Assembly: GCA_031258915.1 (NCBI GenBank)
Contig: JAIRMD010000017.1
Span: forward strand, 1 to 6,771
Origin: Prevotellaceae bacterium
GTDB taxonomy: Bacteria > Bacteroidota > Bacteroidia > Bacteroidales > UBA932
Reading direction: 5' to 3'
DNA: 6,771 bases
This document shows, piece by piece, positions 1 to 6,040 of this stretch. Position 1 is the stretch's first letter. Each line of letters starts with the position of its first letter. The translations under genes and the position numbers were made by a program. Under the pieces are notes generated by a model. The model was not told the origin of the DNA, did no database searches, and saw only the letters and a program-made list of their open reading frames with translations.

Positions 1-163
1 CCTGTTCAGCAGCCAGGGCAGCCTCATCCTCCGCGGCGATGCCTCTCCCCTCTACGAGGGTCAGGGCCTCGCCATGCCCCAAGTACCCGCCGGCATCTAC
101 CACCTCCTGCTCGAGGGCAGAAACGGCAAAAGGTGGGTGGCGAAGGTGGCGGTGGAAAGCTAA
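1..163 (+). CDS. C-terminal end of a T9SS-secreted protein (partial)
   Basis: An open frame enters from the left edge (first full codon at base 2) and ends at TAA 161-163, leaving the last 53 residues. They read as a type A T9SS sorting domain: a strand pair ending in GSLILRG, then MPQVPAGIYHLLLEG, a turn (RNGKRW) and a final basic strand VAKVAVES. The order 'hydrophobic strand, VPAGIY, strand, lysine-containing last strand' is characteristic of that family. In known members the domain directs export across the outer membrane by the Por/T9SS machinery and is then removed, often with attachment to the cell surface. The catalytic or binding part lies outside the window, so the protein's own activity cannot be named. 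The frame is GC-rich, unlike the following gap. Other C-terminal beta-sandwich tails are possible but fit less well. Confidence 0.8.
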   Translation, partial: LFSSQGSLILRGDASPLYEGQGLAMPQVPAGIYHLLLEGRNGKRWVAKVAVES

Positions 164-165
164 GG

Positions 166-188
166 TTCCGTCCCCGCTATGGACGGAA
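166..188 (+). terminator. Hairpin just after the T9SS-protein gene, possible terminator
   Basis: TTCCGTCC (166-173) and GGACGGAA (181-188) form a perfect 8-bp stem around a 7-base loop, starting three bases after the stop codon. The position fits a transcription terminator or 3'-end stabiliser. No T-run follows (next bases TGTTAGTAGCC), so a classical intrinsic terminator is uncertain. Confidence 0.4.
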
Positions 189-201
189 TGTTAGTAGCCT
201 G

Positions 202-228
202 TATATAAGTGCGTTATATATATTTTTG
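202..228 (+). other. AT-rich hairpin followed by T-run and a TAnnTTTG match
   Basis: TATATAA (202-208) and TTATATA (214-220) form a perfect 7-bp stem with loop GTGCG, followed directly by TATTTTTG (221-228). This could be a second, weaker terminator after the upstream gene, because a T-run follows the stem. The bases 221-228 also match the Bacteroidota -7 element TAnnTTTG exactly. However, I find no TTTG at the -33 distance, so promoter function is doubtful. The sequence alone does not decide between the two readings. Confidence 0.3.
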
Positions 229-268
229 GAGGCAAAAATCAGCAGAGAAAAGCTGACCGCTCTGAACA

Positions 269-374
269 CCCTACCCGTAGGGATGCCGCAAAAGCAAATG
301 AGCATCTGCTTCTACCGAGCGATTCATTCCTACGGAATGAGCAAAAGCGACAATTTGAAATGCACCCGTAGGCA
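269..374. repeat. Cluster of hairpin-forming CCGTAGG/CCTACGG repeats
   Basis: Three related short palindromic blocks sit in the gap. The first is CCCTAC-CC-GTAGGG (269-282, perfect 6-bp arms). The second is TCATTCC-TAC-GGAATGA (324-340, perfect 7-bp arms). The third, at 361-374, is degenerate (TGC ... CCGTAGG ... CA). The first two are each followed by a related tail ending GCAAAAGC (278-295 and 331-348; 13 of 18 bases match). Between them, on the minus strand, lies CGCTCGGTAGAAG. I recall similar 'CCGTAGGAATG ... TCGGTAGAA' blocks as scattered non-coding repeats in many Bacteroidota genomes; that is from memory, not from a search. No protein is supported here: the open frames crossing it have no coding character. 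Function is unknown. Confidence 0.6.
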
Positions 375-381
375 ATCTTTT

Positions 382-413
382 TTTGCCCCTTACTTTTTTT
401 TTTGCTACCTTTA
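382..413 (+). promoter_or_regulatory. Weak candidate promoter for the thioredoxin-like gene
   Basis: TTTG at 382-385 and TACCTTTA at 406-413 are 20 bases apart, the usual distance between the Bacteroidota -33 (TTTG) and -7 (TAnnTTTG) elements. The -7 element has one mismatch at its last base. It lies 46 bases before the ATG at 460. The region is so T-rich that chance matches are likely. Confidence 0.25.
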
Positions 414-459
414 CCGCTTAATTTTATATTTAAAGTAGCCATTATTTGTTTTTTGTAAA

Positions 460-1605
460 ATGAAAAAAATTATCAGCTTTTTAGTCGGCGGAATGATGCT
501 TCTGTCGATGTGCACTTCTTCTTCAAATAAGCTTGTTATTGAGGGGCATTTGACCGGATTGCAGGTTGGCGATACGGTTACGGTATATGTTTATGACTTT
601 GACCAGCAGCTTGTGGCCGGCGATACGGTTGCCGTCACAAAAAAGAACCGCTTCTACTTCGCGCAAACGCTTGCTCAGACGCCATACTGCGCGCGGCTGT
701 ACTACTTTCCGGCGGGCGCAACGCCCACAGCGCAGGCAAGAGCGCTGTCAAGAACGCTCGACCTTTCATCGGCTTCCGACAAGCTGAAGATACAGGGCGC
801 GGCGGCCGACTTTTCGCATGCTCCGGTGAGCGGAGGTTTTTACGACGATAAGGAGGTCAAAGAGTACGCACGCCAGCTGGATAGCGCGTACAAAATCATC
901 GCGTTGGTAGCAGATTCGCTGAGGCAGGCGAAGCGGCATAACGACACGAGCTTAGAGGCAACGTTAGACGCAGAGTATCTTCGGCTGGCAGAGCAGCTGG
1001 AGGATGCAGAGGCAGCGTTTGTCAGGGAGCATCCCAGCGCTACGTACGCCGCCTACCTGTACGTCTCCTTATCGCGGTGGGAAACGCTGAAAAAGGTGCA
1101 GGAGCAGTACGGTGCCTTTTCGCCCGAGCTCCGGCAATCGGTGTACGGCGAGATGGTAAAGAAAAATATTGACAAGCGGGTAGTGGTGGCCGCAGGAGCG
1201 CAGCTGCCCGATTTTGAGGTGACGGACATCAACGGCAAGCGGCTGTCGTCGGCTGATTTCAAGGGGAAGCACCTGCTGCTGGATTTTTGGGGGTCGTGGT
1301 GCTTCTGGTGCAGAAAGGCCAGCCCCAAGCTGGTGAAGCTCTACAATGAGTACAAGAGTAAAAATCTGCTCGTGGTAGGCTTGGCGTGGGACAAAAACCA
1401 CGACAGCTGGAAAAAAGCCATCAAGGACGATGGGCTGCTGTGGACGCACGTCAACCTGTACGACCATCAGGATGTGAAGGATTTGTTTTGCATCTCGGCC
1501 TTTCCCACCTACATTTTTGTATCGCCCGAGGGCATCATTCTTGCCAACTCCAGCAACTTTGACGAGGACGTTGAGCCGGTTTTGAGAGATGCAATAAATA
1601 ATTAA
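460..1605 (+). CDS. Envelope thioredoxin-fold protein, TlpA/DUF4369 type
   Basis: This 381-residue protein has an N-terminal export signal (MKK, then hydrophobic residues 4-17) with Cys18. Cys18 may be lipidated, though Met at -1 is atypical for a lipobox. Residues about 24-115 resemble the DUF4369 beta-domain common at the front of Bacteroidota TlpA proteins. About 125-240 is a charged helical linker. Residues about 246-381 form a thioredoxin/AhpC-TSA-like domain: GAQLPDF, then DFWGSWCFWCRK with redox cysteines 281 and 284, and cis-proline 349 in AFPT. Such proteins act as thiol-disulfide oxidoreductases in the periplasm or on a membrane. The substrate is unknown. The active site is CFWC rather than the usual CGPC or CxPC, which may shift its redox potential. 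It lies 39 bases before der and probably shares its transcript. The ATG at 460 is chosen because it begins the signal peptide directly. Confidence 0.85.
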   Translation: MKKIISFLVGGMMLLSMCTSSSNKLVIEGHLTGLQVGDTVTVYVYDFDQQLVAGDTVAVTKKNRFYFAQTLAQTPYCARLYYFPAGATPTAQARALSRTLDLSSASDKLKIQGAAADFSHAPVSGGFYDDKEVKEYARQLDSAYKIIALVADSLRQAKRHNDTSLEATLDAEYLRLAEQLEDAEAAFVREHPSATYAAYLYVSLSRWETLKKVQEQYGAFSPELRQSVYGEMVKKNIDKRVVVAAGAQLPDFEVTDINGKRLSSADFKGKHLLLDFWGSWCFWCRKASPKLVKLYNEYKSKNLLVVGLAWDKNHDSWKKAIKDDGLLWTHVNLYDHQDVKDLFCISAFPTYIFVSPEGIILANSSNFDEDVEPVLRDAINN

Positions 1606-1607
1606 AC

Positions 1608-1620
1608 ATAAGTAACTTAT
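1608..1620 (+). other. Short palindrome upstream of der
   Basis: ATAAGT-A-ACTTAT is a perfect 6-bp inverted repeat around a single base, in the 39-base gap before der and 24 bases ahead of its ATG. The one-base centre makes it a poor RNA hairpin, so a protein-binding site or chance are the options. A related sequence lies before prfC (4590-4605). Confidence 0.2.
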
Positions 1621-1644
1621 ATGCTGATAGCGGGGTAATTAGGA

Positions 1645-2946
1645 ATGGGTATCGTAGCAATCGTTGGCCGCCCCAACGTGGGGAAAAGTACGCTGTTCAA
1701 CCGCTTTGTCGGCGGCAGGCAGGCTATTGTTGATGAGCAATCGGGCGTAACGCGCGACCGCCACTACGGAAAAAGCGACTGGAACGGAAAAACGTTTTCG
1801 GTGGTCGATACCGGAGGCTACGCCGTCAACTCCGGCGATGCCTTCGAGGAGGAAATCCGCAAGCAGGTCATCGCCGCCATTGGCGAGGCGGACGTTATTC
1901 TGTTCATGGTGGACGTTACCGCCAGCATTACCGCCTACGACGACGAGGTGGCGGATGTTCTTCGCCGGTCGAAAAAAAAGGTGCTGCTGGTAGTCAACAA
2001 AGTGGACAACAGCAACCGCATTTACGACTCGCACGAGTTCTACAAGCTGGGGCTTGGCTACCCGTACTGCGTGTGCGCCATGAGCGGCACCGGCACCGGC
2101 GAAATTCTGGACGAGCTGGTAAAGCACCTCCCCGGCGGCGCACAGGCAGAGGAAGAGGAGATACCCCGCATAGCCATTGTAGGCAAGCCCAACGTAGGGA
2201 AGTCGTCCATTGCCAACGCGCTGCTGGGCGAGGAGCGCAACATCGTAACGCCCGTTGCAGGCACCACGCGCGACGCGGTGCTGTCGCGCTACAACAAGTT
2301 TGGGCACAACTTTTTCTTAGCAGATACAGCGGGGCTGCGCAAAAAGGGCAAGGTGCACGAAGACATCGAATTTTACTCCGTCATGCGCGCCATTCGCGCC
2401 ATTGAGAGCTCCGACGTGTGCATCCTCATGATGGACGCCACGCTGGGCGTAGAGGCGCAGGACCTCAACATTTTCGGGCTTATCGCGCGCAACAGCAAGG
2501 GCTGCGTGGTGGTGGTAAACAAGTGGGATTTGGTCGAAAAAAGCAGCGACACCATGAAGAGCTACCGCGAGGCCATACAAAGCCGGCTGGCGCCGTTCAG
2601 CGACGTGCCCATCATTTTTACCTCCGTTACCGCAAAGCAGCGCATCATGGATGTGGTCAACGCCGCAGAGGAGGTGTACGGCAACCGCAGGCAGCACATC
2701 CCCACCGCCAAGCTCAACGAGGCAATGCTGCCCGTGATAGAAGCCTACCCACCTCCTGCCCTCAAGGGCAAGCACATCAAAATAAAGTACGTAACGCAGC
2801 TCGCGTCGCCCTCGCCGGCATTTGCATTTTTCTGCAACCTGCCGCAGTACATCAAGGAGCCCTACAAGCGATTTTTGGAGAATAAGCTGCGCGAAAAATA
2901 CAGCTTTTGCGGCGTACCCATACACATTTTTATTCGCCAAAAGTAG
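1645..2946 (+). CDS. der: GTPase Der (EngA), ribosome assembly factor
   Basis: Der is a cytoplasmic protein with two GTPase domains in tandem that helps mature the 50S ribosomal subunit; it is essential in most bacteria tested. All hallmarks are present in 433 residues, the usual length. Domain 1 has the P-loop GRPNVGKS (8-15), DTGG (55-58) and NKVD (118-121). Domain 2 has GKPNVGKS (180-187), DTAG (227-230) and NKWD (292-295). Residues about 352-433 form the C-terminal KH-like RNA-binding domain and end in the typical basic tail (FIRQK). An acidic linker (EEEE, 169-172) separates the GTPase domains. The ATG at 1645 lies directly before the first beta-strand, where family members begin. No clear promoter lies in the gap, so transcription from the thioredoxin-like gene upstream is likely. 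It converges with prfC. Confidence 0.98.
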   Translation: MGIVAIVGRPNVGKSTLFNRFVGGRQAIVDEQSGVTRDRHYGKSDWNGKTFSVVDTGGYAVNSGDAFEEEIRKQVIAAIGEADVILFMVDVTASITAYDDEVADVLRRSKKKVLLVVNKVDNSNRIYDSHEFYKLGLGYPYCVCAMSGTGTGEILDELVKHLPGGAQAEEEEIPRIAIVGKPNVGKSSIANALLGEERNIVTPVAGTTRDAVLSRYNKFGHNFFLADTAGLRKKGKVHEDIEFYSVMRAIRAIESSDVCILMMDATLGVEAQDLNIFGLIARNSKGCVVVVNKWDLVEKSSDTMKSYREAIQSRLAPFSDVPIIFTSVTAKQRIMDVVNAAEEVYGNRRQHIPTAKLNEAMLPVIEAYPPPALKGKHIKIKYVTQLASPSPAFAFFCNLPQYIKEPYKRFLENKLREKYSFCGVPIHIFIRQK

Positions 2947-2969
2947 AAATCTTCAGCGTTCTCAGCGCG

Positions 2970-2988
2970 GCTGCGCACCACGCGCAGC
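2970..2988. terminator. GC-rich hairpin between convergent der and prfC
   Basis: GCTGCGC (2970-2976) and GCGCAGC (2982-2988) form a perfect 7-bp, mostly GC stem with loop ACCAC. It sits in the 53-base gap between the two stop codons, where a shared terminator is expected. On the plus strand CATTTT follows after six bases; on the minus strand there is no T-run. Termination may be imperfect, giving overlapping transcript ends. Confidence 0.45.
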
Positions 2989-2999
2989 AGGCGACATTT

Positions 3000-4580
3000 T
3001 CAAAATTCGCTTGTGAAGTAAAACCGTACGTCGGGGAACTTATCCTGCGCCATTTGCAGGGCGTAAGCAGAGTCGGCCAAAAAGACATCCCGCCCGTGCT
3101 TGTCCTTTGCCATGCTGGTGCGCTTGCGCAGCATGAAGTCGGCCAGCTGCGCCTTGTTGTCGCTCTCTATCCAGCATGCCTTGTGCAGCGCTATCGGCTC
3201 CCAGCGGCACCTTGCGCCGTACTCGTGCTCCAGCCTGTACTCAATCACCTCAAACTGCAGGGCACCCACCGTGCCGATGATTTTCCGCCCGTTGAGCGTG
3301 CTGGTGAAGAGCTGCGCCACGCCTTCGTCCATGAGCTGGTCAACGCCCTTGGCCAGCTGCTTTGCCTTCATGGGGTCGGCGTTGTCGATGTAGCGGAACA
3401 TTTCGGGCGAAAAGCTGGGAATGCCCTTGAAGCTCATCCTCTCGCCCTCTGTGAGCGTGTCGCCAATTTTGAAGTTGCCGGTGTCGTGCAGCCCAACGAT
3501 GTCGCCGGGGTACGCTACGTCCACCACCGTTTTCTTCTCGGCCATGAACGCGCTGGGGCTTGAAAAGCGCAGCTGCTTGCCGTGCCGCACGTGCAGGTAT
3601 GCCTTGTTGCGCTCAAACGTTCCGGAGCAAATTTTCAGGAACGCCAGCCGGTTGCGGTGGTTGGGGTCCATGTTGGCGTGAATTTTGAAGACAAAGCCCG
3701 TGAGCTTTTCCTCAAAAGGGTCAACCGTGCGCGTGTCGGTGCGCGTGGTGCGCGGGTACGGCGCAACTTCGCAAAAGGCTTCGAGGAGCTCCTGCACGCC
3801 GAAATTGTTGAGGGCAGAGCCAAAAAACACAGGCGCAACCTCGCCCGAAAGGTAGCTGCTCACGTCAAACGAGGGGTAAACGCCCTGCAGCAGCTCAACA
3901 TCTTCGCGCAGCTTGGCGGCAAACCTGCCGATGTGCCGCTCCAGCTCCGGCGAAGCAACATCGCTAAACTCCATCACCTTGTCATTCATACGCTGCTTGT
4001 CGTTTGAGGTGAACAGGTTCAGCTTTTTCCGGTACAGGCTGTACACCCCTTTGAATGTAGCGCCCATGCTGACAGGCCACGTGAGCGGAATGGTTTTCAC
4101 GTGCAGCTCCTTTTCCAGCTCGCTGAGCAGGTCAAAGGGGTCTTTGCCCTCGCGGTCGCACTTGTTGACAAACACCATTACGGGCGTGCTGCGCATCCGG
4201 CAAACGTTCATCAGCTTGCGCGTTTGCACTTCCACCCCCTTGGCTGCGTCTATCACCACAATGGCGCTGTCAACGGCGGTAAGCGTGCGGTAGGTATCTT
4301 CGGCAAAATCCTCGTGGCCGGGCGTGTCGAGAATGTTGATTTGCAGCCCCCGGTACTCAAACCCCATCACAGAGGTAGCAACCGAAATGCCGCGCTGTCG
4401 CTCGATTTCCATAAAGTCGGAGGTGGCACCCCTTTTTATTTTGTTCGACTTTACGGCGCCCGCCACGTGAATGGCACCGCCAAAAAGCAGCAGCTTTTCG
4501 GTGAGCGTTGTTTTGCCGCCATCGGGGTGCGCAATGACGGCAAAGGTGCGCCGCCGCCTGATCTCTTTCGATAAATCCAT
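3000..4580 (-). CDS. prfC: Peptide chain release factor 3 (RF3)
   Basis: RF3 is a translational GTPase that removes RF1 or RF2 from the ribosome after the finished protein is released. At 526 residues it matches the E. coli protein (about 529). GTPase motifs are visible in order: AHPDGGKTT (17-25), the switch I segment with RQRGISV (61-67), DTPGHEDF (85-92), NKCD (139-142) and the G5-like GSALNNFGV (254-262). Family signatures follow: MDPNHRNRLAF (304-314), PGDIVGLHDTGN (358-369) and VGALQFEV (438-445). These separate RF3 from EF-G, which has other C-terminal domains. One oddity is Gly at residue 21 of the P-loop, where RF3 normally has Ala. The gene is last in a minus-strand run, 22 bases after the HAD hydrolase, with no obvious promoter of its own. 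Confidence 0.97.
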   Translation of the reverse strand: MDLSKEIRRRRTFAVIAHPDGGKTTLTEKLLLFGGAIHVAGAVKSNKIKRGATSDFMEIERQRGISVATSVMGFEYRGLQINILDTPGHEDFAEDTYRTLTAVDSAIVVIDAAKGVEVQTRKLMNVCRMRSTPVMVFVNKCDREGKDPFDLLSELEKELHVKTIPLTWPVSMGATFKGVYSLYRKKLNLFTSNDKQRMNDKVMEFSDVASPELERHIGRFAAKLREDVELLQGVYPSFDVSSYLSGEVAPVFFGSALNNFGVQELLEAFCEVAPYPRTTRTDTRTVDPFEEKLTGFVFKIHANMDPNHRNRLAFLKICSGTFERNKAYLHVRHGKQLRFSSPSAFMAEKKTVVDVAYPGDIVGLHDTGNFKIGDTLTEGERMSFKGIPSFSPEMFRYIDNADPMKAKQLAKGVDQLMDEGVAQLFTSTLNGRKIIGTVGALQFEVIEYRLEHEYGARCRWEPIALHKACWIESDNKAQLADFMLRKRTSMAKDKHGRDVFLADSAYALQMAQDKFPDVRFYFTSEF

Positions 4581-4589
4581 GAAGATGAT

Positions 4590-4605
4590 TAAGTTGTTTA
4601 ACTTA
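4590..4605 (-). other. Small hairpin over the HAD stop codon, before prfC
   Basis: TAAGTT-GTTT-AACTTA on the plus strand is a perfect 6-bp inverted repeat with a 4-base loop. On the minus strand it begins with the TAA stop of the HAD gene and ends nine bases before the prfC ATG. It could modulate translation or RNA processing between the two genes. It is AT-rich and weak, so chance is possible. Confidence 0.25.
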
Positions 4606-5331
4606 CAGCTCGCTTAACGGTGAGCCAGCGCGTTTTGCCAGCGCTATATCGGCTATTTCCTCCGGTCTATCCGCCATGTATGCCGGGTGAAGCGCCTCCA
4701 GCTCGGTGCGCGGGCGAAACCCCCACGTAACGCCGCAGGCAGCCACGCCGCTATTAATCGCTGTCTGTATATCCACGTCCGAATCGCCCACGTACAGCGT
4801 TCTGCCCCTGCAGGCGGAGGTAGCGGCAAGAATTTCGTAAACAATGGCAGGGTCGGGCTTGGGGGCAACGCCCTCCCGCTGCCCCAGCACGCTGGCAAAG
4901 CGCACGTGGGGAAAGTAGTGGGCTACGAGCTTGCACGTTGCCGCGTGGTACTTGTTGGAGGCGACCGCCATCGCGATGTTTTGCCTTTGCAGCAGCTTCA
5001 GCAGCGCCGGTATGCCCGGATAGGGGGTGCTGTGCTCCGTATCGTGCTCCCTGTAGTAGGGAAAGAATGCGGCACGCAGGCGAAGGATGTTCTCCTCCGT
5101 TTTTTCGCCCTCCGGCAGCGCCCGCTCGAGCAGCTTGCTGACGCCGCTGCCAACAAACCACCGGTAAGCCTCCGTCGGGTGAGCGGGGAAGCCGTTGGCG
5201 CGCAGGGCGTGGTTGGCGCTGCTGGCCAAGTCGTCTATGGTGTTCAGGAGCGTCCCGTCGAGGTCAAAAATAATCAGGTTTGCCCTAAAAATCTTTCCTG
5301 CCCGTGCACTGGCCGGAGGTCTGGCGCTCAT
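4603..5331 (-). CDS. HAD hydrolase, phosphoglycolate phosphatase-like
   Basis: This 242-residue cytoplasmic phosphatase belongs to the HAD superfamily with an alpha-helical cap (subfamily I). Catalytic motifs are complete: motif I DLDGT (23-27; nucleophile Asp23, acid/base Asp25), motif II ASNK (124-127, Ser125), motif III lysine in PKPD (157-160, Lys158) and motif IV GDSDVD (182-187, metal-binding acids). The cap spans about residues 32-100. TLLNTIDDL after motif I and YVGDSDVDIQTA resemble the Gph group, which hydrolyses 2-phosphoglycolate, but HAD specificity is hard to read from sequence and a sugar phosphatase or pyrophosphatase is possible. The ATG overlaps the stop of the DJ-1 gene (ATGA, 5328-5331), so translation is probably coupled. 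This start gives an unusual basic, proline-rich 17-residue lead before the first strand; there is no ATG, GTG or TTG closer to the domain. Confidence 0.88.
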   Translation of the reverse strand: MSARPPASARAGKIFRANLIIFDLDGTLLNTIDDLASSANHALRANGFPAHPTEAYRWFVGSGVSKLLERALPEGEKTEENILRLRAAFFPYYREHDTEHSTPYPGIPALLKLLQRQNIAMAVASNKYHAATCKLVAHYFPHVRFASVLGQREGVAPKPDPAIVYEILAATSACRGRTLYVGDSDVDIQTAINSGVAACGVTWGFRPRTELEALHPAYMADRPEEIADIALAKRAGSPLSEL

Positions 5332-5867
5332 ATCAGCAGCCCTGCTGCAACCTCATCTCGCTTAGCTTTGCCGGCAACAGCTTCTACCAGCGTCAAGGCA
5401 AACTCCAGCGCAAAGGCGGGGCCTTTGCCGGTTACTATGTTGCCGTCCGTCGCCACCGGAAGGTCTGTGGCCAGGGTTGCCCCCGTGAGGAATTTTTCAA
5501 AGCCAGGGTAGCAGGTGGCCTTTTTCCCGTTCAGCAGCCCAAGACCGCCCAGCACCATTGGCGCAGCGCAAATGGCGGCAATTTTTCCTCCTGCCTTGTC
5601 AAAATTCAGCAGCAGCGTTTTCAGCTTCTCAAACTCGTTGAGGCGTGTTGTGCCGCCGGGCAGCACCAGCAGCTCGGCGTCGCTGAAGTCGGCTTCGCCA
5701 AACAGCAGGTCAGCCGTCACCTCCACCCGATGGCTGGCCTCCACCTGCCGGGAGCTCTCTACCGAAACGGTTTTTACGTTCAGCCCTGCTCTGCGCAGCA
5801 CATCTACTGCGGCAAGGGCTTCTACTTCTTCAAATCCTGTGGTCAGGAATACGTATGTAGTTTTCAT
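5328..5867 (-). CDS. DJ-1/PfpI family protein (YajL/ThiJ-like)
   Basis: This 179-residue single-domain protein has the flavodoxin-like DJ-1/PfpI fold. GFEEVEA (11-17) carries the conserved glutamate (Glu14) that pairs with the reactive cysteine. VLPGG (68-72) forms the next conserved turn, and AAICAAP (97-103) is the nucleophile elbow with Cys100. ATCYPGFE (117-124) is also typical of the DJ-1/YajL branch. Relatives are redox-sensitive chaperones or glyoxalase/deglycase-type enzymes that limit carbonyl damage; the deglycase activity is disputed in the literature. I cannot tell which activity applies here. It is the first gene of the run that continues into the HAD hydrolase (4-base overlap) and prfC. 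No clear TAnnTTTG promoter is visible in the 173-base gap before it, although the operon should start there because a strong terminator lies upstream. Confidence 0.93.
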   Translation of the reverse strand: MKTTYVFLTTGFEEVEALAAVDVLRRAGLNVKTVSVESSRQVEASHRVEVTADLLFGEADFSDAELLVLPGGTTRLNEFEKLKTLLLNFDKAGGKIAAICAAPMVLGGLGLLNGKKATCYPGFEKFLTGATLATDLPVATDGNIVTGKGPAFALEFALTLVEAVAGKAKRDEVAAGLLI

Positions 5868-5981
5868 GTTTCTATAGTTTTAGTCAAATTCAAAAATCTT
5901 ACCGGCCTTTGCGGTTTTTACATGTGCTACTCAGGCTACAGCGGCCGGTCAGCAGCGCTGTTTTTGTCATCGTTTCGCCGC

Positions 5982-6023
5982 AAAAAAGAAAGCATAACCT
6001 TACCGTTATGCTTTCCTTTTTTT
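5982..6023. terminator. Strong bidirectional terminator
   Basis: GAAAGCATAAC (5988-5998) and GTTATGCTTTC (6005-6015) form a perfect 11-bp stem with a 6-base loop. Six A's precede it (5982-5987) and seven T's follow (6017-6023), so a U-run follows the stem on either strand. It lies 18 bases past the stop codon of the minus-strand lipoprotein gene, which it most likely ends. It also insulates that gene from the DJ-1 operon. Confidence 0.85.
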
Positions 6024-6040
6024 AAGCTAATGCAGAAGCA

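Noticed and set aside
383..404. T-runs at 378-384 and 393-403 as a phase-variable homopolymer tract
   Set aside because: The tracts are non-coding and 56 or more bases before the start codon. Length variation cannot be judged from one sequence.
133..438. 101-residue plus-strand open frame (GTG start) across the gap
   Set aside because: It overlaps the T9SS gene end in another frame, then runs through the hairpin repeats and T-tracts. Its composition is not protein-like; it is a typical false gene over dispersed repeats.
239..442. 67-residue minus-strand open frame in the same gap
   Set aside because: It consists of translated repeat and poly-A sequence, with no domain, promoter or conserved motif.
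1639..2940. Long minus-strand open frames of 222 and 207 residues opposite der
   Set aside because: They mirror the codon bias of der, have no recognisable domain and lie fully inside a certain gene.
2907..4574. Several long plus-strand open frames (86-218 residues) opposite prfC
   Set aside because: prfC is unmistakable on the other strand. These frames arise from its GC-rich third positions and carry no motifs.
5868..5910. TGAATTTG on the minus strand as a promoter -7 element for the DJ-1 operon
   Set aside because: One of the two fixed leading bases is wrong (TG for TA) and no TTTG lies at the expected distance. The true promoter is not identified.
5901..5949. ACCGGCC ... GGCCGGT inverted repeat upstream of the DJ-1 gene
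   Set aside because: The 7-bp arms are perfect but 35 bases apart, with no T-run or promoter element. It is too weak to call an operator or terminator.
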